A stretch of 64,000 nucleotides of DNA, taken from the NCBI GenBank assembly GCA_965248955.1, contig OZ252212.1:868001-932000 (forward strand), in the 5' to 3' direction. Position 1 is the stretch's first letter. The number at the start of each line of letters is the position of its first letter. Source of the DNA: DAOUJH01 sp965248955. GTDB taxonomy: Bacteria > Chloroflexota > Dehalococcoidia > Lucifugimonadales > QGNO01. The position numbers and the translations under genes were made by a program. Shown here one piece after another: positions 44,269-53,374 of the stretch. The notes beneath the pieces are model-generated. The model did not search any database. It was given only the letters and a program-made list of their open reading frames with translations, and was not told where the DNA came from.

Positions 44269-44372
44269 TCCTGAGCAAACTGAGGACGAAGGCAGGCAGA
44301 GGCCGAAAGCCAGCATCAGGCAACTGTGAGGGCAAAAAGTCAAAGCCTGCTGAGGCCTAAGTTGCTCAGGAC
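44269..44372 (+). ncRNA. Structured RNA candidate of unknown class
   Basis: An 11-bp perfect closing stem (GTCCTGAGCAA at 44269-44279 with 44362-44372) encloses a second stem (GCAGGC at 44292-44297 with GCCTGC at 44345-44350) and a small GGC-CGAAA-GCC hairpin near 44301. This multi-stem layout is typical of a folded RNA such as a riboswitch. It lies about 90 bp before lutA on the same strand. I could not match it to a known riboswitch, SRP, 6S or tmRNA consensus. The flanks 44117-44268 hold no gene. Confidence 0.5.
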
Positions 44373-44459
44373 ACCTTCTTTTGGTTTCCGCATTCTTGCC
44401 AGTTGTTCCGTTCCTCTGTTACCGTTTTCAAGAACTATTTTTGACGTAGGGGGTCTTAC

Positions 44460-45185
44460 TTGAAGGCTTCTCTATTTGTCACGTGCCTGGTAGATCAGTT
44501 CTTCCCTGAAGTGGGGGAGAGTGTCGTCAACGTTCTGCGGCGGCAGGGCGTGGAAGTGGACTTCCCCTCCGGCCAGACGTGTTGCGGCCAGCCTGCCTAC
44601 AACTCAGGATTCACCAGCCGGGCGTTGCCCCTAGCGGAACGCTTCATCAAGCTGTTCGCGGACAGCGAATACGTCGTCGTACCCTCGGGCTCCTGTGCCT
44701 CTATGCTCAAGATATTCATCCCTGAAATGCTGAGCGGCCACCCCACCTTGGCCGAGCCCGCTCAAGCCCTATCCGAGCGTACCCATGAGTTCTCTCAGTT
44801 CCTTGTCAACGTTTTGGGCGTATCCAGGGTGGGCGCAAGCTACAACGGAAGGATCACTTACCATGCTTCTTGCCACCTGCTCCGCGAGCTGGGGGCTTCC
44901 ACGGAAAGCCAGCAGCTCATGCGGACCGTGAAGGGAGCCCGCCTTGTTCCGCTTCAAGGCGACGGCGAATGCTGCGGGTTTGGGGGGACGTTTGCCGTGA
45001 AGTACCCGGAGATTTCCGGGGCCATCCTCAATAGCAAGCTGGACCAGATAGAAAAAACGGGCGCCGATGCAGTCGTTGCCTGCGATCCCGGCTGCCTAAT
45101 GCACATAGCCGGGGGTCTATCGCGAAGAAAGATTAAGACTCAACCCATGCACCTTGCGCAACTTCTCGACCACGAGGCCTCCTGA
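44460..45185 (+). CDS. lutA: L-lactate utilisation Fe-S protein LutA
   Basis: The TTG start follows GTAGGGGG. The 241-residue protein has the two CCG (DUF3483-type) motifs: TCCGQPAYNSG (Cys41, Cys42) and ECCGFGGTFAVKYPE (about 169-183). A further Cys pair lies near DPGCLMH. It is a subunit of the LutABC complex that oxidises L-lactate, or a related 2-hydroxy acid, to pyruvate. lutB follows with no gap: the lutA stop TGA is immediately followed by the lutB GTG. Confidence 0.9.
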   Translation: MKASLFVTCLVDQFFPEVGESVVNVLRRQGVEVDFPSGQTCCGQPAYNSGFTSRALPLAERFIKLFADSEYVVVPSGSCASMLKIFIPEMLSGHPTLAEPAQALSERTHEFSQFLVNVLGVSRVGASYNGRITYHASCHLLRELGASTESQQLMRTVKGARLVPLQGDGECCGFGGTFAVKYPEISGAILNSKLDQIEKTGADAVVACDPGCLMHIAGGLSRRKIKTQPMHLAQLLDHEAS

Positions 45186-46634
45186 GTGCAAGTCAGATCT
45201 GAACAGTTCAAGAAGCTATCCCTTCAGGCGCTGGCCAGTGAGCAGGTACAGAACTCTCTGTCCCGGGTCTCTGAAGGGTTCGACTTGGCGCGTCGCAGAG
45301 CAGTGGCGGAACTGACACCGGAGGTTTGGGAGGAGTACCGGGAGCAGGGCCGACGCATCAAAGAGCACACCATTGCAAACCTGGACTACTACCTGGAGCT
45401 TCTAACCGACCGCGTGCAGCAAAACGGGGGAACCGTCCATTTTGCCCGCGACGCTAAAGAAGCAACGGGCGTCGTTCTGGAAGTGGCGCGCAGTCGAGGT
45501 GTAAAGCTGGCCACCAAGAGCAAGAGCATGGTCTCAGAAGAGATGGGGCTGAATCATGCCCTGGAGAGCAACGGTATCGAACCCGTGGAAACAGACCTTG
45601 GCGAGTTCATACTGCAGCTATCCAACGAGACGCCGTTTCATCTCATTGCGCCCGCGCTTCACAAGTCCAAGGAGGAAGTTGGCGTCCTGTTCAACGAAAA
45701 GCTGGGTACGCGAAAGAAGGCCGGCATTCCCGCGCTGACCATCGCGGCAAGAAAAGCGCTTCGCAATAAGTTCCTGGAAGCGGATATGGGCATAACAGGC
45801 GTGAATTTCGCCGTTGCAGAAACGGGGACAATTGCCATATTCACCAATGAAGGCAATGGACGGTTGAGCACCTCCCTGCCCCGCATCCACGTCGCGCTGA
45901 TGGGCATGGAAAAGGTGGTCCCTACCCTGGAGGACCTAGCCGTCATGCTTCGCCTGCTACCCAGGGCCGCCACCGGGCAGCGTCTCACCTCTTACGTAAC
46001 TTTCGTTTCCGGGCCGCGCCGCCCCGGCGATGAGGACGGGCCTGAGGAGCTTCACCTGGTGATCATGGACAACGGACGGAGCAAGCTTCTGGCCGACCCG
46101 GAGCTCCGGGAAGCTCTCAACTGCATCCGCTGCGGCGCCTGTCTCAACACCTGTCCCGTCTACCAGAAGATAGGAGGACACGCCTACGGCTGGGTCTATC
46201 CCGGTCCCATAGGCTCCGTCCTGACCCCTGCCATGAACGGGCCGGGGCATGCCAAAGACCTGCCCTTCGCCTCCACGCTTTGCGGGGCGTGCCGCGATGC
46301 CTGTCCGGTCAAAATTAACATCCCAAGGATGCTGCTGAAGCTGCGACAAGACCTGAAGGAAGGCGACAAAGGGGAGCGCAAGGCCACCTTCCTGGAACGG
46401 TTCAGCTTTGGGATATGGAGCCGCATCGTTGCTTCAGAAGGGGCACTGTCAAAGTACAGGGCCATCGCCGCCCTGGCGCAGCGGCCGTTTGTCAAAGGCA
46501 GCCGCCTGCGAAGAATACCGCTGGCTCCATTCTCCAAGTGGACGCGCAACAGGGACTTCCCCCGGCTGGCTCCCAAGTCGTTCCACAAGGTATGGGAACA
46601 GAAGCTGAAGCAGGGAGACAAAGAGACCCATTGA
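45186..46634 (+). CDS. lutB: L-lactate utilisation protein LutB (Fe-S/LUD domains)
   Basis: The GTG start is directly after the lutA stop. The 482 residues carry an N-terminal LUD domain (to about 290) with ITGVNFAVAETGTIAIFTNEG. Two ferredoxin-type Fe-S motifs follow: CIRCGACLNTCPVYQ (about 313-327) and CGACRDACPVKINIP (about 365-379). It transfers electrons from lactate. The C-terminal tail is basic. lutC follows 7 bp later. Confidence 0.93.
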   Translation: MQVRSEQFKKLSLQALASEQVQNSLSRVSEGFDLARRRAVAELTPEVWEEYREQGRRIKEHTIANLDYYLELLTDRVQQNGGTVHFARDAKEATGVVLEVARSRGVKLATKSKSMVSEEMGLNHALESNGIEPVETDLGEFILQLSNETPFHLIAPALHKSKEEVGVLFNEKLGTRKKAGIPALTIAARKALRNKFLEADMGITGVNFAVAETGTIAIFTNEGNGRLSTSLPRIHVALMGMEKVVPTLEDLAVMLRLLPRAATGQRLTSYVTFVSGPRRPGDEDGPEELHLVIMDNGRSKLLADPELREALNCIRCGACLNTCPVYQKIGGHAYGWVYPGPIGSVLTPAMNGPGHAKDLPFASTLCGACRDACPVKINIPRMLLKLRQDLKEGDKGERKATFLERFSFGIWSRIVASEGALSKYRAIAALAQRPFVKGSRLRRIPLAPFSKWTRNRDFPRLAPKSFHKVWEQKLKQGDKETH

Positions 46635-46641
46635 GCAGGCT

Positions 46642-47397
46642 ATGACGGGCACATCCAGGCATAAGTTCATCGCTGGCGTGCAAGAAGCTCTGGGACGCAG
46701 GGGAACTCCGGGGCGGCCGGACTACCACCGCCTTAAGACCAGGCGAGAGATACAACGGCAGAAGGTTGTGACCATAGAGGCGCGCGCCCAGGCACGTCGC
46801 ACCGAACTGCTGGAACGGCTGGCCCAGTCCGCGTTCAATGCCGGATGGAACGTGCTCAGAGCCGCAACCACGGAAGAAGCCACCGAATACGTTCTATCCA
46901 TAGCCAGAGAACAGAGAGCCGGGCTGGTCGTGCGCTCCACGCACGAGGTGTTCCACCGTCTGTCCATAGACGATGCCCTGGCTAAACATGGCGTCCGCCT
47001 CACCGTGGCCACAGCAAAGGAAGACTCGCTGCGGGAGCAGCTGCGGAACGACATGGCGCAGGCCGACATAGGCATTACCGGCGTGGACTATGCCATAGCC
47101 GAGACAGGCACATGCGTACTGGTACCCCGCCAGGGGGTGAGCCGCCTGGTATCTATACTTCCCCCCATACATGTCGCGGTTATCGAGGCGCACCAGGTCT
47201 ACGAGACCCTGGACGACCTGTTCGCTTTGCGGCGCCTGGCCTTTATGGAAGGACAAGGCGACATGGGAAGCTACCTCAGTTTGATCACCGGGCCCAGTCG
47301 TACCGCAGACATAGAACAAACCCTGGTTACGGGAGTTCACGGTCCAATGGTAGTCTACATGGTCATCTTGGAAACCTCCGAGGCCGCCGGTATCTAG
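46642..47397 (+). CDS. lutC: L-lactate utilisation protein LutC (LUD domain)
   Basis: The 251-residue product has the LUD fold. It has ADIGITGVDYAIAETGTCVLV in the middle, a C-terminal TGPSRTADIEQTLVTGVHGP block that is the family hallmark, and a helical N-terminus with RRTELLERLAQSAFNAGW. It completes the LutABC complex. Its 3' end overlaps the convergent glycerate kinase gene by 35 bp. No lactate permease lies next to the cluster. Confidence 0.9.
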   Translation: MTGTSRHKFIAGVQEALGRRGTPGRPDYHRLKTRREIQRQKVVTIEARAQARRTELLERLAQSAFNAGWNVLRAATTEEATEYVLSIAREQRAGLVVRSTHEVFHRLSIDDALAKHGVRLTVATAKEDSLREQLRNDMAQADIGITGVDYAIAETGTCVLVPRQGVSRLVSILPPIHVAVIEAHQVYETLDDLFALRRLAFMEGQGDMGSYLSLITGPSRTADIEQTLVTGVHGPMVVYMVILETSEAAGI

Positions 47398-48526
47398 TCG
47401 AGCCTCTCTTATATCTCCTTACCACTCGCTCTGCGGCCTCTGCCACCAGCTCACCGGCGCGCTGCAACGCTTCATCCAAGGGGAGGTCATGCGGCGCAGC
47501 GCTTTCAACGTCGCTAATTCCATGTTGAAACACCGCCTGATGCTCCTCTCCCAGCGAACCCGCGACCGCGATAACGGGCAAGCCCAGCTTCCTGGCGCGC
47601 TGGGCCGCGACGATGGGCGCTTTGTTGTAGACCGTTTGAGCATCCATTCTGCCCTCACCGACAATTACCAGGTCCGCGCCCTGCAGATGTTCCTCCAGGT
47701 GGAGCGCGTCGCAGACCAGGGCCGCCCCTGACTCCAATCGTGCGCCCAATAGAGCCACGAGTCCTCCGCCGGCGCCGCCTGCGGCACCCGCCCCGGGCAG
47801 GTGTATCAGGTCCACTCCCAAGTCACGCTCTACTATTTCGGCAAAGCGCCTCAGGGCAGAGTCCAGCAGGTCAACCATTTCAGCGGTGGCCCCCTTTTGC
47901 GGCCCGTAAACCGCTGCTGCGCCCAGGGGCCCGCAGAGCGGGTTGTTGACATCGGCGGCTACTCTTATGCGACATTCCATGAGCCGCGTATCCATAGCGC
48001 CCAGCTCTATGCGCCTCAAATTCGACAAAGCAGCGCCCCCAAAACTCACCTGATTCCCGCCGTCATCGGTAAGCCTGGCGCCCAGAGCCTGCGCCATTCC
48101 TGCGCCGGCGTCGTTGGTGGCGCTGCCTCCAACTCCTATTATTATTTCACGGCAGCCTTTGTCCAAGGCCTCCCTTATCAGCTCGCCGGCACCGTAACTT
48201 GTAGTCAGCCGGGGGTCGCGCCGTTCCGGAGGAACTAGCGTCAAGCCGGAAGCCAGCGCCATCTCGATAACCGCGGTTTTGCCGTCGGGCATCACGCCCC
48301 ACTGAGCCCTGACTGGTTCACCCAGCGGGCCTGTGATCTGCGCTTCAAAGTAACTGCCTGAAGGGCCCACCAAGGCTTCCAGGGTGCCGTCGCCACCATC
48401 GGCAACCGGCAACAGCACATTCTCCGCATCCGGGTACACTCTGAGGACGCCCCGACGGATGGCGCGGGCCGCTTCCATGCCGCTGAGGCCGCCCTTGAAA
48501 ACCTGGGGTGCTATGACAACTTTCAT
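47363..48526 (-). CDS. Glycerate kinase (GarK/GlxK type)
   Basis: From ATG 48526 the product is 387 residues. The start KVVIAPQVFKGGLSGMEAA and the LPVADGGDGTLEALVG motif match glycerate kinases of the GarK family. The stretch IIGVGGSATNDAGAGMAQALG is the conserved phosphate-binding loop. A further motif is GRMDAQTVYNKAP. It phosphorylates glycerate, likely feeding glycolysis at 2-phosphoglycerate. The ORF extends upstream in frame, but the leader is not protein-like. Its neighbours lutABC also handle small hydroxy acids. Confidence 0.9.
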   Translation of the reverse strand: MKVVIAPQVFKGGLSGMEAARAIRRGVLRVYPDAENVLLPVADGGDGTLEALVGPSGSYFEAQITGPLGEPVRAQWGVMPDGKTAVIEMALASGLTLVPPERRDPRLTTSYGAGELIREALDKGCREIIIGVGGSATNDAGAGMAQALGARLTDDGGNQVSFGGAALSNLRRIELGAMDTRLMECRIRVAADVNNPLCGPLGAAAVYGPQKGATAEMVDLLDSALRRFAEIVERDLGVDLIHLPGAGAAGGAGGGLVALLGARLESGAALVCDALHLEEHLQGADLVIVGEGRMDAQTVYNKAPIVAAQRARKLGLPVIAVAGSLGEEHQAVFQHGISDVESAAPHDLPLDEALQRAGELVAEAAERVVRRYKRGSTRYRRPRRFPR

Positions 48527-48632
48527 AGGTGTATTATTGCAAATGTGTCTCTTGGTTGCTTGCAGAGCAACGTCTTCTGATACACTACTGCCCGCCTGTA
48601 CTCGTTGGTGGAGGTCGACCATAGATATCGAT

Positions 48633-49124
48633 ATGGTGTTCTGGCGCCTGCTGCACATAGTTTCCGGTGTAATCTGGGCCGGCGTCTCTCTGTTCCTGGC
48701 TTTTGTAATGGAACCGCGCCTACGAGCACTGGGCCACGCCGTGCAGCAGACGGTGATGCGCTCCATGGCAGGAGCCATTGGAGTTACCTTTGCTTCCGCG
48801 GGAACCGTCAACATTGTATCCGGCATCGTTTTGATCTTCGTCCTGAGAGGCAATAGCCTGGACACGCTGCACGAAACGGGCTGGGGTTGGGCCATGGCGC
48901 TGGGGCTGGTTACCACCGTGGCCGCCTACGTGCTCAACCTGGCGACCATACGCACCAATCTCAGGATGCGGGAGATAGGCAAGACCACCCAGGGGCGCCA
49001 GCCAACAGTGGAGGAGATGGGCGAAATCCAGGGTCTATCCTCCCGGCTGAGGATATCGGGACAGGCCACGGCTATCCTACTGCTCATAGCAGTAGGAGCG
49101 ATGGCTTCCGCCAGGTTTGTTTGA
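48633..49124 (+). CDS. Four-helix membrane protein (DUF2269-like)
   Basis: From ATG 48633 the product is 163 residues. It has membrane helices at about 3-22, 42-66, 83-104 and 142-160, with WRLLHIVSGVIWAGVS at the start, a pattern seen in DUF2269-type integral membrane proteins. GGAGG lies about 20 bases upstream, rather far, so a non-ATG start nearer it is possible. The gene sits 10 bp upstream of the M20 hydrolase in the same direction. Function unknown. Confidence 0.65.
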   Translation: MVFWRLLHIVSGVIWAGVSLFLAFVMEPRLRALGHAVQQTVMRSMAGAIGVTFASAGTVNIVSGIVLIFVLRGNSLDTLHETGWGWAMALGLVTTVAAYVLNLATIRTNLRMREIGKTTQGRQPTVEEMGEIQGLSSRLRISGQATAILLLIAVGAMASARFV

Positions 49125-49133
49125 GGAGGCGAC

Positions 49134-50462
49134 TTGTCCACCAAAGAGGAGATGAAGGCAAGGGTCAACGAGGTTATCGACCAGCACGCCGCTGACCTGA
49201 TAGACGTAGCAAAGCGGATCCTCGCCGGCCCGGAGCCGGGGTTTAGAGAGCGGAAAACGGCGCGCCTAGTGCAGGAGGAGTTCGACAAGCTGGGGCTGCC
49301 TCACCGGGACAACCTTGCCATTACCGGCGTCAAATCCTGGGCGGAGGCAGGCTCGCCGGGGCCATCCGTAGCAGTGATTGGCGAGCTCGACTCCATGATA
49401 GTACCCGATCACCACGAGGCTGACCCGGACACCGGGGCCGCCCATGCTTGCGGCCATCACTGCCAGATCGCAATGATGCTCGGTGTGGCCACGGGCTTAC
49501 GGCTCTCCGGCGTGCTCGACCGGCTCTCCGGCAGACTGGTGTTCTTTGCAGTCCCCGCCGAGGAACTGATCGAGGTGGAGTTCCGCAACGGCCTGCGGCG
49601 TGAAGGCACGGTTGAGTTCATAGGCGGCAAGCCTGAGCTGGTGCGGCTGGGGGAGTTCGATGACGCTGACATGGCAATGATGACGCATACCACCAGCACG
49701 CCGGAGGACGGGCTGCTGGCCGCTTCCGGCACAAATAACGGGCTTGTGGTGAAGCACGTCCAATACCTGGGAAGAGGCGCCCACGCCGGCGGATCGCCGC
49801 ACATGGGTATCAATGCCCTCAACGCCGCGATGCTGGGGCTTCAATCCGTTCATGCTTTGCGGGAAACGTTCCACGGCGTTGATACGGTGCGAGTACACCC
49901 CATTGTAACCCGTGGCGGCGATGCGGTGAGCGCGGTGCCTTCCGATGTCCGGCTGGAGACATTTGTGCGCGCCAGCAATGCAAACGCCATCTTGGACTGG
50001 GATAGGAGGGTCGACCGCGCCCTGCGCGCGGGAGCCATGGCGGTGGGAGCCAGGGTGAAAATCGATACCATTCCCGGCTACTTGCCGCTCAACATGAACC
50101 GGGAGATGATGGGCTTGTGGCGGGAAAACGCCGTTCGTCTCGTGGGCAAAGAGAACGTGAGCTTCACCGGGCACCGCACAGGGTCCACGGATATGGGCGA
50201 TATCAGCCAGATCATTCCCGCAATACATCCCTATGCAGGCGGCGTTACGGGGATTGGCCATGGCTCCGATTACCTTGTCCAGGACTACGCCAAAGCGGTG
50301 ATCAATCCCGCAAAAGCGATGGCCATGACCGTCGTGGACTTGCTTGCGGACGGGGCCTCCGTTGCAAAGGACGTTCTGAACAAAGCCAAGCTGCCGTATG
50401 GAAAGGAATCTTACCTCAAGCTAATGCGCTCCTTCTCAAGGAGCGAGGAGTTCGCCGATTAG
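49134..50462 (+). CDS. M20-family amidohydrolase
   Basis: The TTG start follows GAGGAGG. The 442-residue enzyme is of the M20D amidohydrolase type. The metal-binding HACGHHCQIAMMLG is near 105-118, and the acidic region PAEELIEVEF follows. A dimerisation domain lies in the middle (GGAHAGGSPH-like). It removes acyl groups from amino acids or related amides; close relatives include aminobenzoyl-glutamate hydrolases. A CoA-transferase gene follows 9 bp later. Confidence 0.9.
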   Translation: MSTKEEMKARVNEVIDQHAADLIDVAKRILAGPEPGFRERKTARLVQEEFDKLGLPHRDNLAITGVKSWAEAGSPGPSVAVIGELDSMIVPDHHEADPDTGAAHACGHHCQIAMMLGVATGLRLSGVLDRLSGRLVFFAVPAEELIEVEFRNGLRREGTVEFIGGKPELVRLGEFDDADMAMMTHTTSTPEDGLLAASGTNNGLVVKHVQYLGRGAHAGGSPHMGINALNAAMLGLQSVHALRETFHGVDTVRVHPIVTRGGDAVSAVPSDVRLETFVRASNANAILDWDRRVDRALRAGAMAVGARVKIDTIPGYLPLNMNREMMGLWRENAVRLVGKENVSFTGHRTGSTDMGDISQIIPAIHPYAGGVTGIGHGSDYLVQDYAKAVINPAKAMAMTVVDLLADGASVAKDVLNKAKLPYGKESYLKLMRSFSRSEEFAD

Positions 50463-50471
50463 GAGGCGCTT

Positions 50472-51608
50472 ATGCACGGCCCATTGGAAGGTTACCGCAT
50501 AATAGACCTGTGCCGCGCCGGGCCCGGCCGCCAGGCCACCGGTATCCTCGCGGACTACGGAGCGGAGGTCGTCTCCGTGGTCCAGCCGGGATACGCGCAA
50601 CGCGCCGCGCCCGGCGAAGGCGGCATGCGCCGCGGCGACGCCGTCAATCAGCGCAACAAACGCAGCCTGTTTCTAAACATGCGTTCCGAGGGTGCTCTCG
50701 GCGTATTCATGCGGCTGGCCAAGCAATCGGATGCCGTGCTGGAAAGCAACCGGCCCGGTGCGGTGAAGCGCCTGGGTGTTGATTACGACTCCGTGAAAAT
50801 GGTCAAGCCGGACATCGTGTACTGCTCGCTGACCGGCTTCGGTCAAACCGGACCGTATTCAGGCCTCGCCGCCCACGATCTCGCATTCCAAAGCGTATCG
50901 GGCATGCTGCCATTGGACGACGACGGCAAGCCCCAGGTCCCCATGGTGAGCCAGGGTCAAGCTGACCTCAATGCCGCTTACTTCGCCGCCATGGCGCTGT
51001 TGATGGGCCTACTGCGACGCTCCAGCAGCGGCGAGGGCCAGTACATCGACGTGTCGTTTACCGACGTATCCCTGAAGCTGCCCAACGAGCACAAGGACGA
51101 GATGCTGGTGGGCGCCTATCCCGGTCTGAACATCTACGAGACCAGTGATAGCCGTCACGTGGCATTGAGCACACGGGAGCCCTGGTTCTGGGAACGCCTC
51201 TGCCGTCTCTTGGAACGGGAGGATTGGATACCGCACATACGCCCGACTGGGGAATTACGCGATGAGATGTTCCGCTTCTTCAGGGAGCGGTTCAAGAGCA
51301 AGCCCCTTGCTGAATGGATGGATATCCTTGAAGAGCACGACATCGAGTTCGGGCCGGTCAACTCGTCGATGGAGCACTTTCTGAACGACGCTCACTTCAA
51401 AGCCCGCGAGATGATATTGGAAACAACCGCTCCCGACACCGGGGAGAAGCAGTACGAACCGGGTTTCGGCATGAAGTTCGCTGGCACGCCCGCCGGATTG
51501 CTTCACGAGCCATCGTTCATGGGAGCGGATACAGAAGCCATCCTCACCGAGCTGGGCTATACGTCGGGGGAGCAGGCAAAGCTGAAGGAATCCGGGGCAA
51601 CGGGTTGA
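50472..51608 (+). CDS. Class III CoA-transferase (CaiB/BaiF)
   Basis: The 378-residue protein begins GPLEGYRIIDLCRAGPGR. It has a VYCSLTGFGQTGPYSG segment followed by AAHDLAFQ, in which the nucleophilic Asp is near residue 138, and a C-terminal NEHKDEMLVG region. CaiB/BaiF enzymes move CoA between organic acids such as formate, oxalate, carnitine and benzylsuccinate. AGGAGG precedes the ATG. It probably shares a transcript with the M20 hydrolase. The substrate is unknown. Confidence 0.92.
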   Translation: MHGPLEGYRIIDLCRAGPGRQATGILADYGAEVVSVVQPGYAQRAAPGEGGMRRGDAVNQRNKRSLFLNMRSEGALGVFMRLAKQSDAVLESNRPGAVKRLGVDYDSVKMVKPDIVYCSLTGFGQTGPYSGLAAHDLAFQSVSGMLPLDDDGKPQVPMVSQGQADLNAAYFAAMALLMGLLRRSSSGEGQYIDVSFTDVSLKLPNEHKDEMLVGAYPGLNIYETSDSRHVALSTREPWFWERLCRLLEREDWIPHIRPTGELRDEMFRFFRERFKSKPLAEWMDILEEHDIEFGPVNSSMEHFLNDAHFKAREMILETTAPDTGEKQYEPGFGMKFAGTPAGLLHEPSFMGADTEAILTELGYTSGEQAKLKESGATG

Positions 51609-51711
51609 AATGCCGCAGACAGGTCTACAGCGGCGGTTGTGGATTTGATTGATGCGCTCTGGCTTGCCTGCCCATAGCAGACAGGCTAGAATCAGGAGGT
51701 TGTCTCCGCAC

Positions 51712-51786
51712 TCCCCGGTAGCTCAGTGGTAGAGCGGTCGGCTGTTAACCGATTGGTCGTAGGTTCGAGTCCTACCCGGGGAGCCA
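51712..51786 (+). tRNA. tRNA-Asn (anticodon GTT), CCA encoded
   Basis: All arms fold: acceptor TCCCCGG with CCGGGGA, D-arm GCTCAGTGGTAGAGC, anticodon stem with loop CTGTTAA giving GTT, and T-arm GTAGG TTCGAGT CCTAC. The discriminator G is followed by an encoded CCA. It marks the left border of a remnant-rich accessory stretch and is a plausible integration site. Confidence 0.95.
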
Positions 51787-52148
51787 CAGGCACAAAAATG
51801 GGCTCTGGGGCTATCAAAATGGCATGCATGACCCAGCGGTTATTTTGGGGTCCAGGCGTGACTCACGCCTGGGGGTGACTCAGCGGTTACACCGTCAACT
51901 CGGAGCAATTTAACGACTTTGAGACACCCAAGCGATCCGGCTGATAGGTCCAGGCGGCATGAAGAGTACGCTCACGGTGTTGCAGCACACTGGGGCTCGG
52001 CCGATGGGTTCATCACGCTGCCGGGAAGGCGCGGCATGCTGGAGGAGACCATGGAGACGCTCACCTCACTTCAACCCGGGTATCACGACAAGCTCACTGG
52101 GCTGCTCAACATCCGTGGCTATTGTGATCCCTTGTCGAGACTCTTAGG
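51787..52148. other. Region downstream of tRNA-Asn without recognisable gene
   Basis: This stretch has several short frames, none with a convincing start or family pattern. A short palindrome (CCAGGCGTGACTCACGCCTGG, near 51851-51871) is visible. It looks like degraded mobile DNA rather than coding sequence. Confidence 0.45.
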
Positions 52149-52294
52149 CTATGCTGCGAGGGGGGCTTCGTATTGGAGAAAAGTTTGCACTCGTTCTCGG
52201 TCGATGAGACGGCGGAAGGTTTGATGCAGCGGATGCTCACGCCGAGGTGAGTGCAGTCCCAGGTAGCCCACGTCGGTTTTGTCGTACTTGGAGA
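52149..52294 (-). pseudogene. Possible transposase or integrase C-terminal fragment
   Basis: The minus-strand frame reads YDKTDVGYLGLHSPRREHPL then HQTFRRLIDRERVQTFL. It ends at TAG 52149-52151 and is broken upstream by an in-frame TGA before codon 1. The basic, charged composition is typical of transposase tails, but I cannot name a family. It ends 15 bp before the next gene on the other strand. Confidence 0.35.
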
Positions 52295-52308
52295 ATCAAG
52301 GAGGAACC

Positions 52309-52875
52309 ATGGTCGATTGGGGAAGAGCCGAGTGCGATCAGGTGGAAGCGGTAGTCCGCAAGCTTTGGTGCTACCTGTCGATGGAAGTGCCGGCAATCCA
52401 TGTCGAGCCTCCGGAGCAAGTACCCGGCAGCTACCACAAGCTCTTGGTCCACAACGCCGGCATGACGGCCACCCTTGAGGCGCACTGGGGCCAACGGCTG
52501 GCCGTAGACCTCATAGCGGATGACCTGATCGTTGACGAACGCTCGCTCTACCGCTTCGTCGGGCTGTACACCGGGGAGGAAGGAGAGCGCCAGGTAGTGG
52601 AATTGGCCGCCATTCGCATCGTGTTGGACGCCTTCCCGGCGCTGTTGCGTCCAGAGTTTATCGAAGGCGTCCGCCCCTTCGGGGACATCTTGGCTCGCGC
52701 GGGCATCACGTTCCGCGCCAAGCCATCAGGATTTTTCCGGCTCGAAGCCGACGAATTTATCGCACGGAAAGCGAGCATAGCTTTCGGCGCAACGCTCTAC
52801 GGCCGAGTGAACGAACTGCGCGGTGAAGACGATGTGTTGCTATGCGAGACCGTGGAGATGTTGCCGCGCGCCTGA
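52309..52875 (+). CDS. Hypothetical protein, possibly chorismate-lyase-like fold
   Basis: The ATG at 52309 (AAGGAGG upstream) gives 188 residues. The C-terminal half is the recognisable part: RPEFIEGVRPFGDILARAG, FFRLEADEFIARKASIAFG and a closing YGRVNEL strand. This is reminiscent of UbiC/UTRA-like folds, which bind aromatic or sugar ligands, but the match is only by eye. The N-terminal part (IHVEPPEQVPGSYHKLLVHN) is not familiar. It lies in a remnant-rich tract, so it may be an accessory gene. Confidence 0.55.
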   Translation: MVDWGRAECDQVEAVVRKLWCYLSMEVPAIHVEPPEQVPGSYHKLLVHNAGMTATLEAHWGQRLAVDLIADDLIVDERSLYRFVGLYTGEEGERQVVELAAIRIVLDAFPALLRPEFIEGVRPFGDILARAGITFRAKPSGFFRLEADEFIARKASIAFGATLYGRVNELRGEDDVLLCETVEMLPRA

Positions 52876-52931
52876 ACGCCCGAGAACACTTGTCAAGCCG
52901 AGAAAAACAGTTCCTGACACCGTTTTTGGCT

Positions 52932-52993
52932 CGCCCTATCGGGCGACCACCGCTCGGCAAGTGTCCTAAGCGCCGACCGTCGCCGATAGGGCG
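52932..52993. repeat. Palindromic intergenic sequence
   Basis: Two arms, CGCCCTATCGGG (52932-52943) and its near-complement at 52982-52993, flank a region in which GCTCGGCAAGTG also pairs imperfectly with CACTTG...GCCGAG at about 52899. This gives a set of nested hairpins after the gene at 52309. Otherwise the 52876-53196 interval has no gene. Confidence 0.5.
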
Positions 52994-53196
52994 GAAACTC
53001 CTTCATGGGCTGCCGCGGTGGGCGGTAGGCATATTAAAACCGAACTAGAATGGGATCATCCCCAGTATGCTTCTTTAAGTGAAGTTCTTCTCGCAAATTC
53101 TTCCGCAATTTCTTAAGGAGTTCAGTAAAGTCAGCACCATTAGGACGGTCACGTCCCGTCAAGTGGTGTAAGAGTGCGTCATCCTGTTAATGTTGT

Positions 53197-53370
53197 TTAG
53201 GCGGCTCTCGCCTCCGCGAGATCGGCCTCTGGAAGAGCTTCGTTGAAGGTCAGAATGGGGGGTGAGAGGTATCGACGGCCGACGGCCCATTCATCGTGCT
53301 GCTCGGCCAGGACGGCCCCAACCAGGCGGCGCACGGCCGGTCGGTTGGGGAAGATGCCTACTGACCTGCC
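53197..53370 (-). pseudogene. IS256-family transposase, C-terminal remnant
   Basis: The minus-strand frame reads VGIFPNRPAVRRLVGAVLAE and then QHDEWAVGRRYLS, the conserved end of IS256-family (mutator-type) transposases. It finishes with ADLAEARAA and TAA 53197-53199. Only about 58 codons remain, and the DDE core is gone. It is evidence of past insertion between the two tRNA genes. Confidence 0.8.
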
Positions 53371-53374
53371 CCCG

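Noticed and set aside
44269..44372. Known riboswitch, SRP or 6S RNA upstream of lutA
   Set aside because: The sequence lacks the conserved cores of SAM, cobalamin, glycine, c-di-GMP and SRP RNAs as I recall them, so only an unclassified structured RNA is reported.
48384..48632. N-terminal extension of the membrane protein at 48633
   Set aside because: The upstream in-frame segment overlaps the divergent glycerate kinase gene and is not helix-like.
51919..52224. ORF of 101 residues after tRNA-Asn
   Set aside because: It has no family pattern or ribosome binding site, and its composition resembles random high-GC frames.
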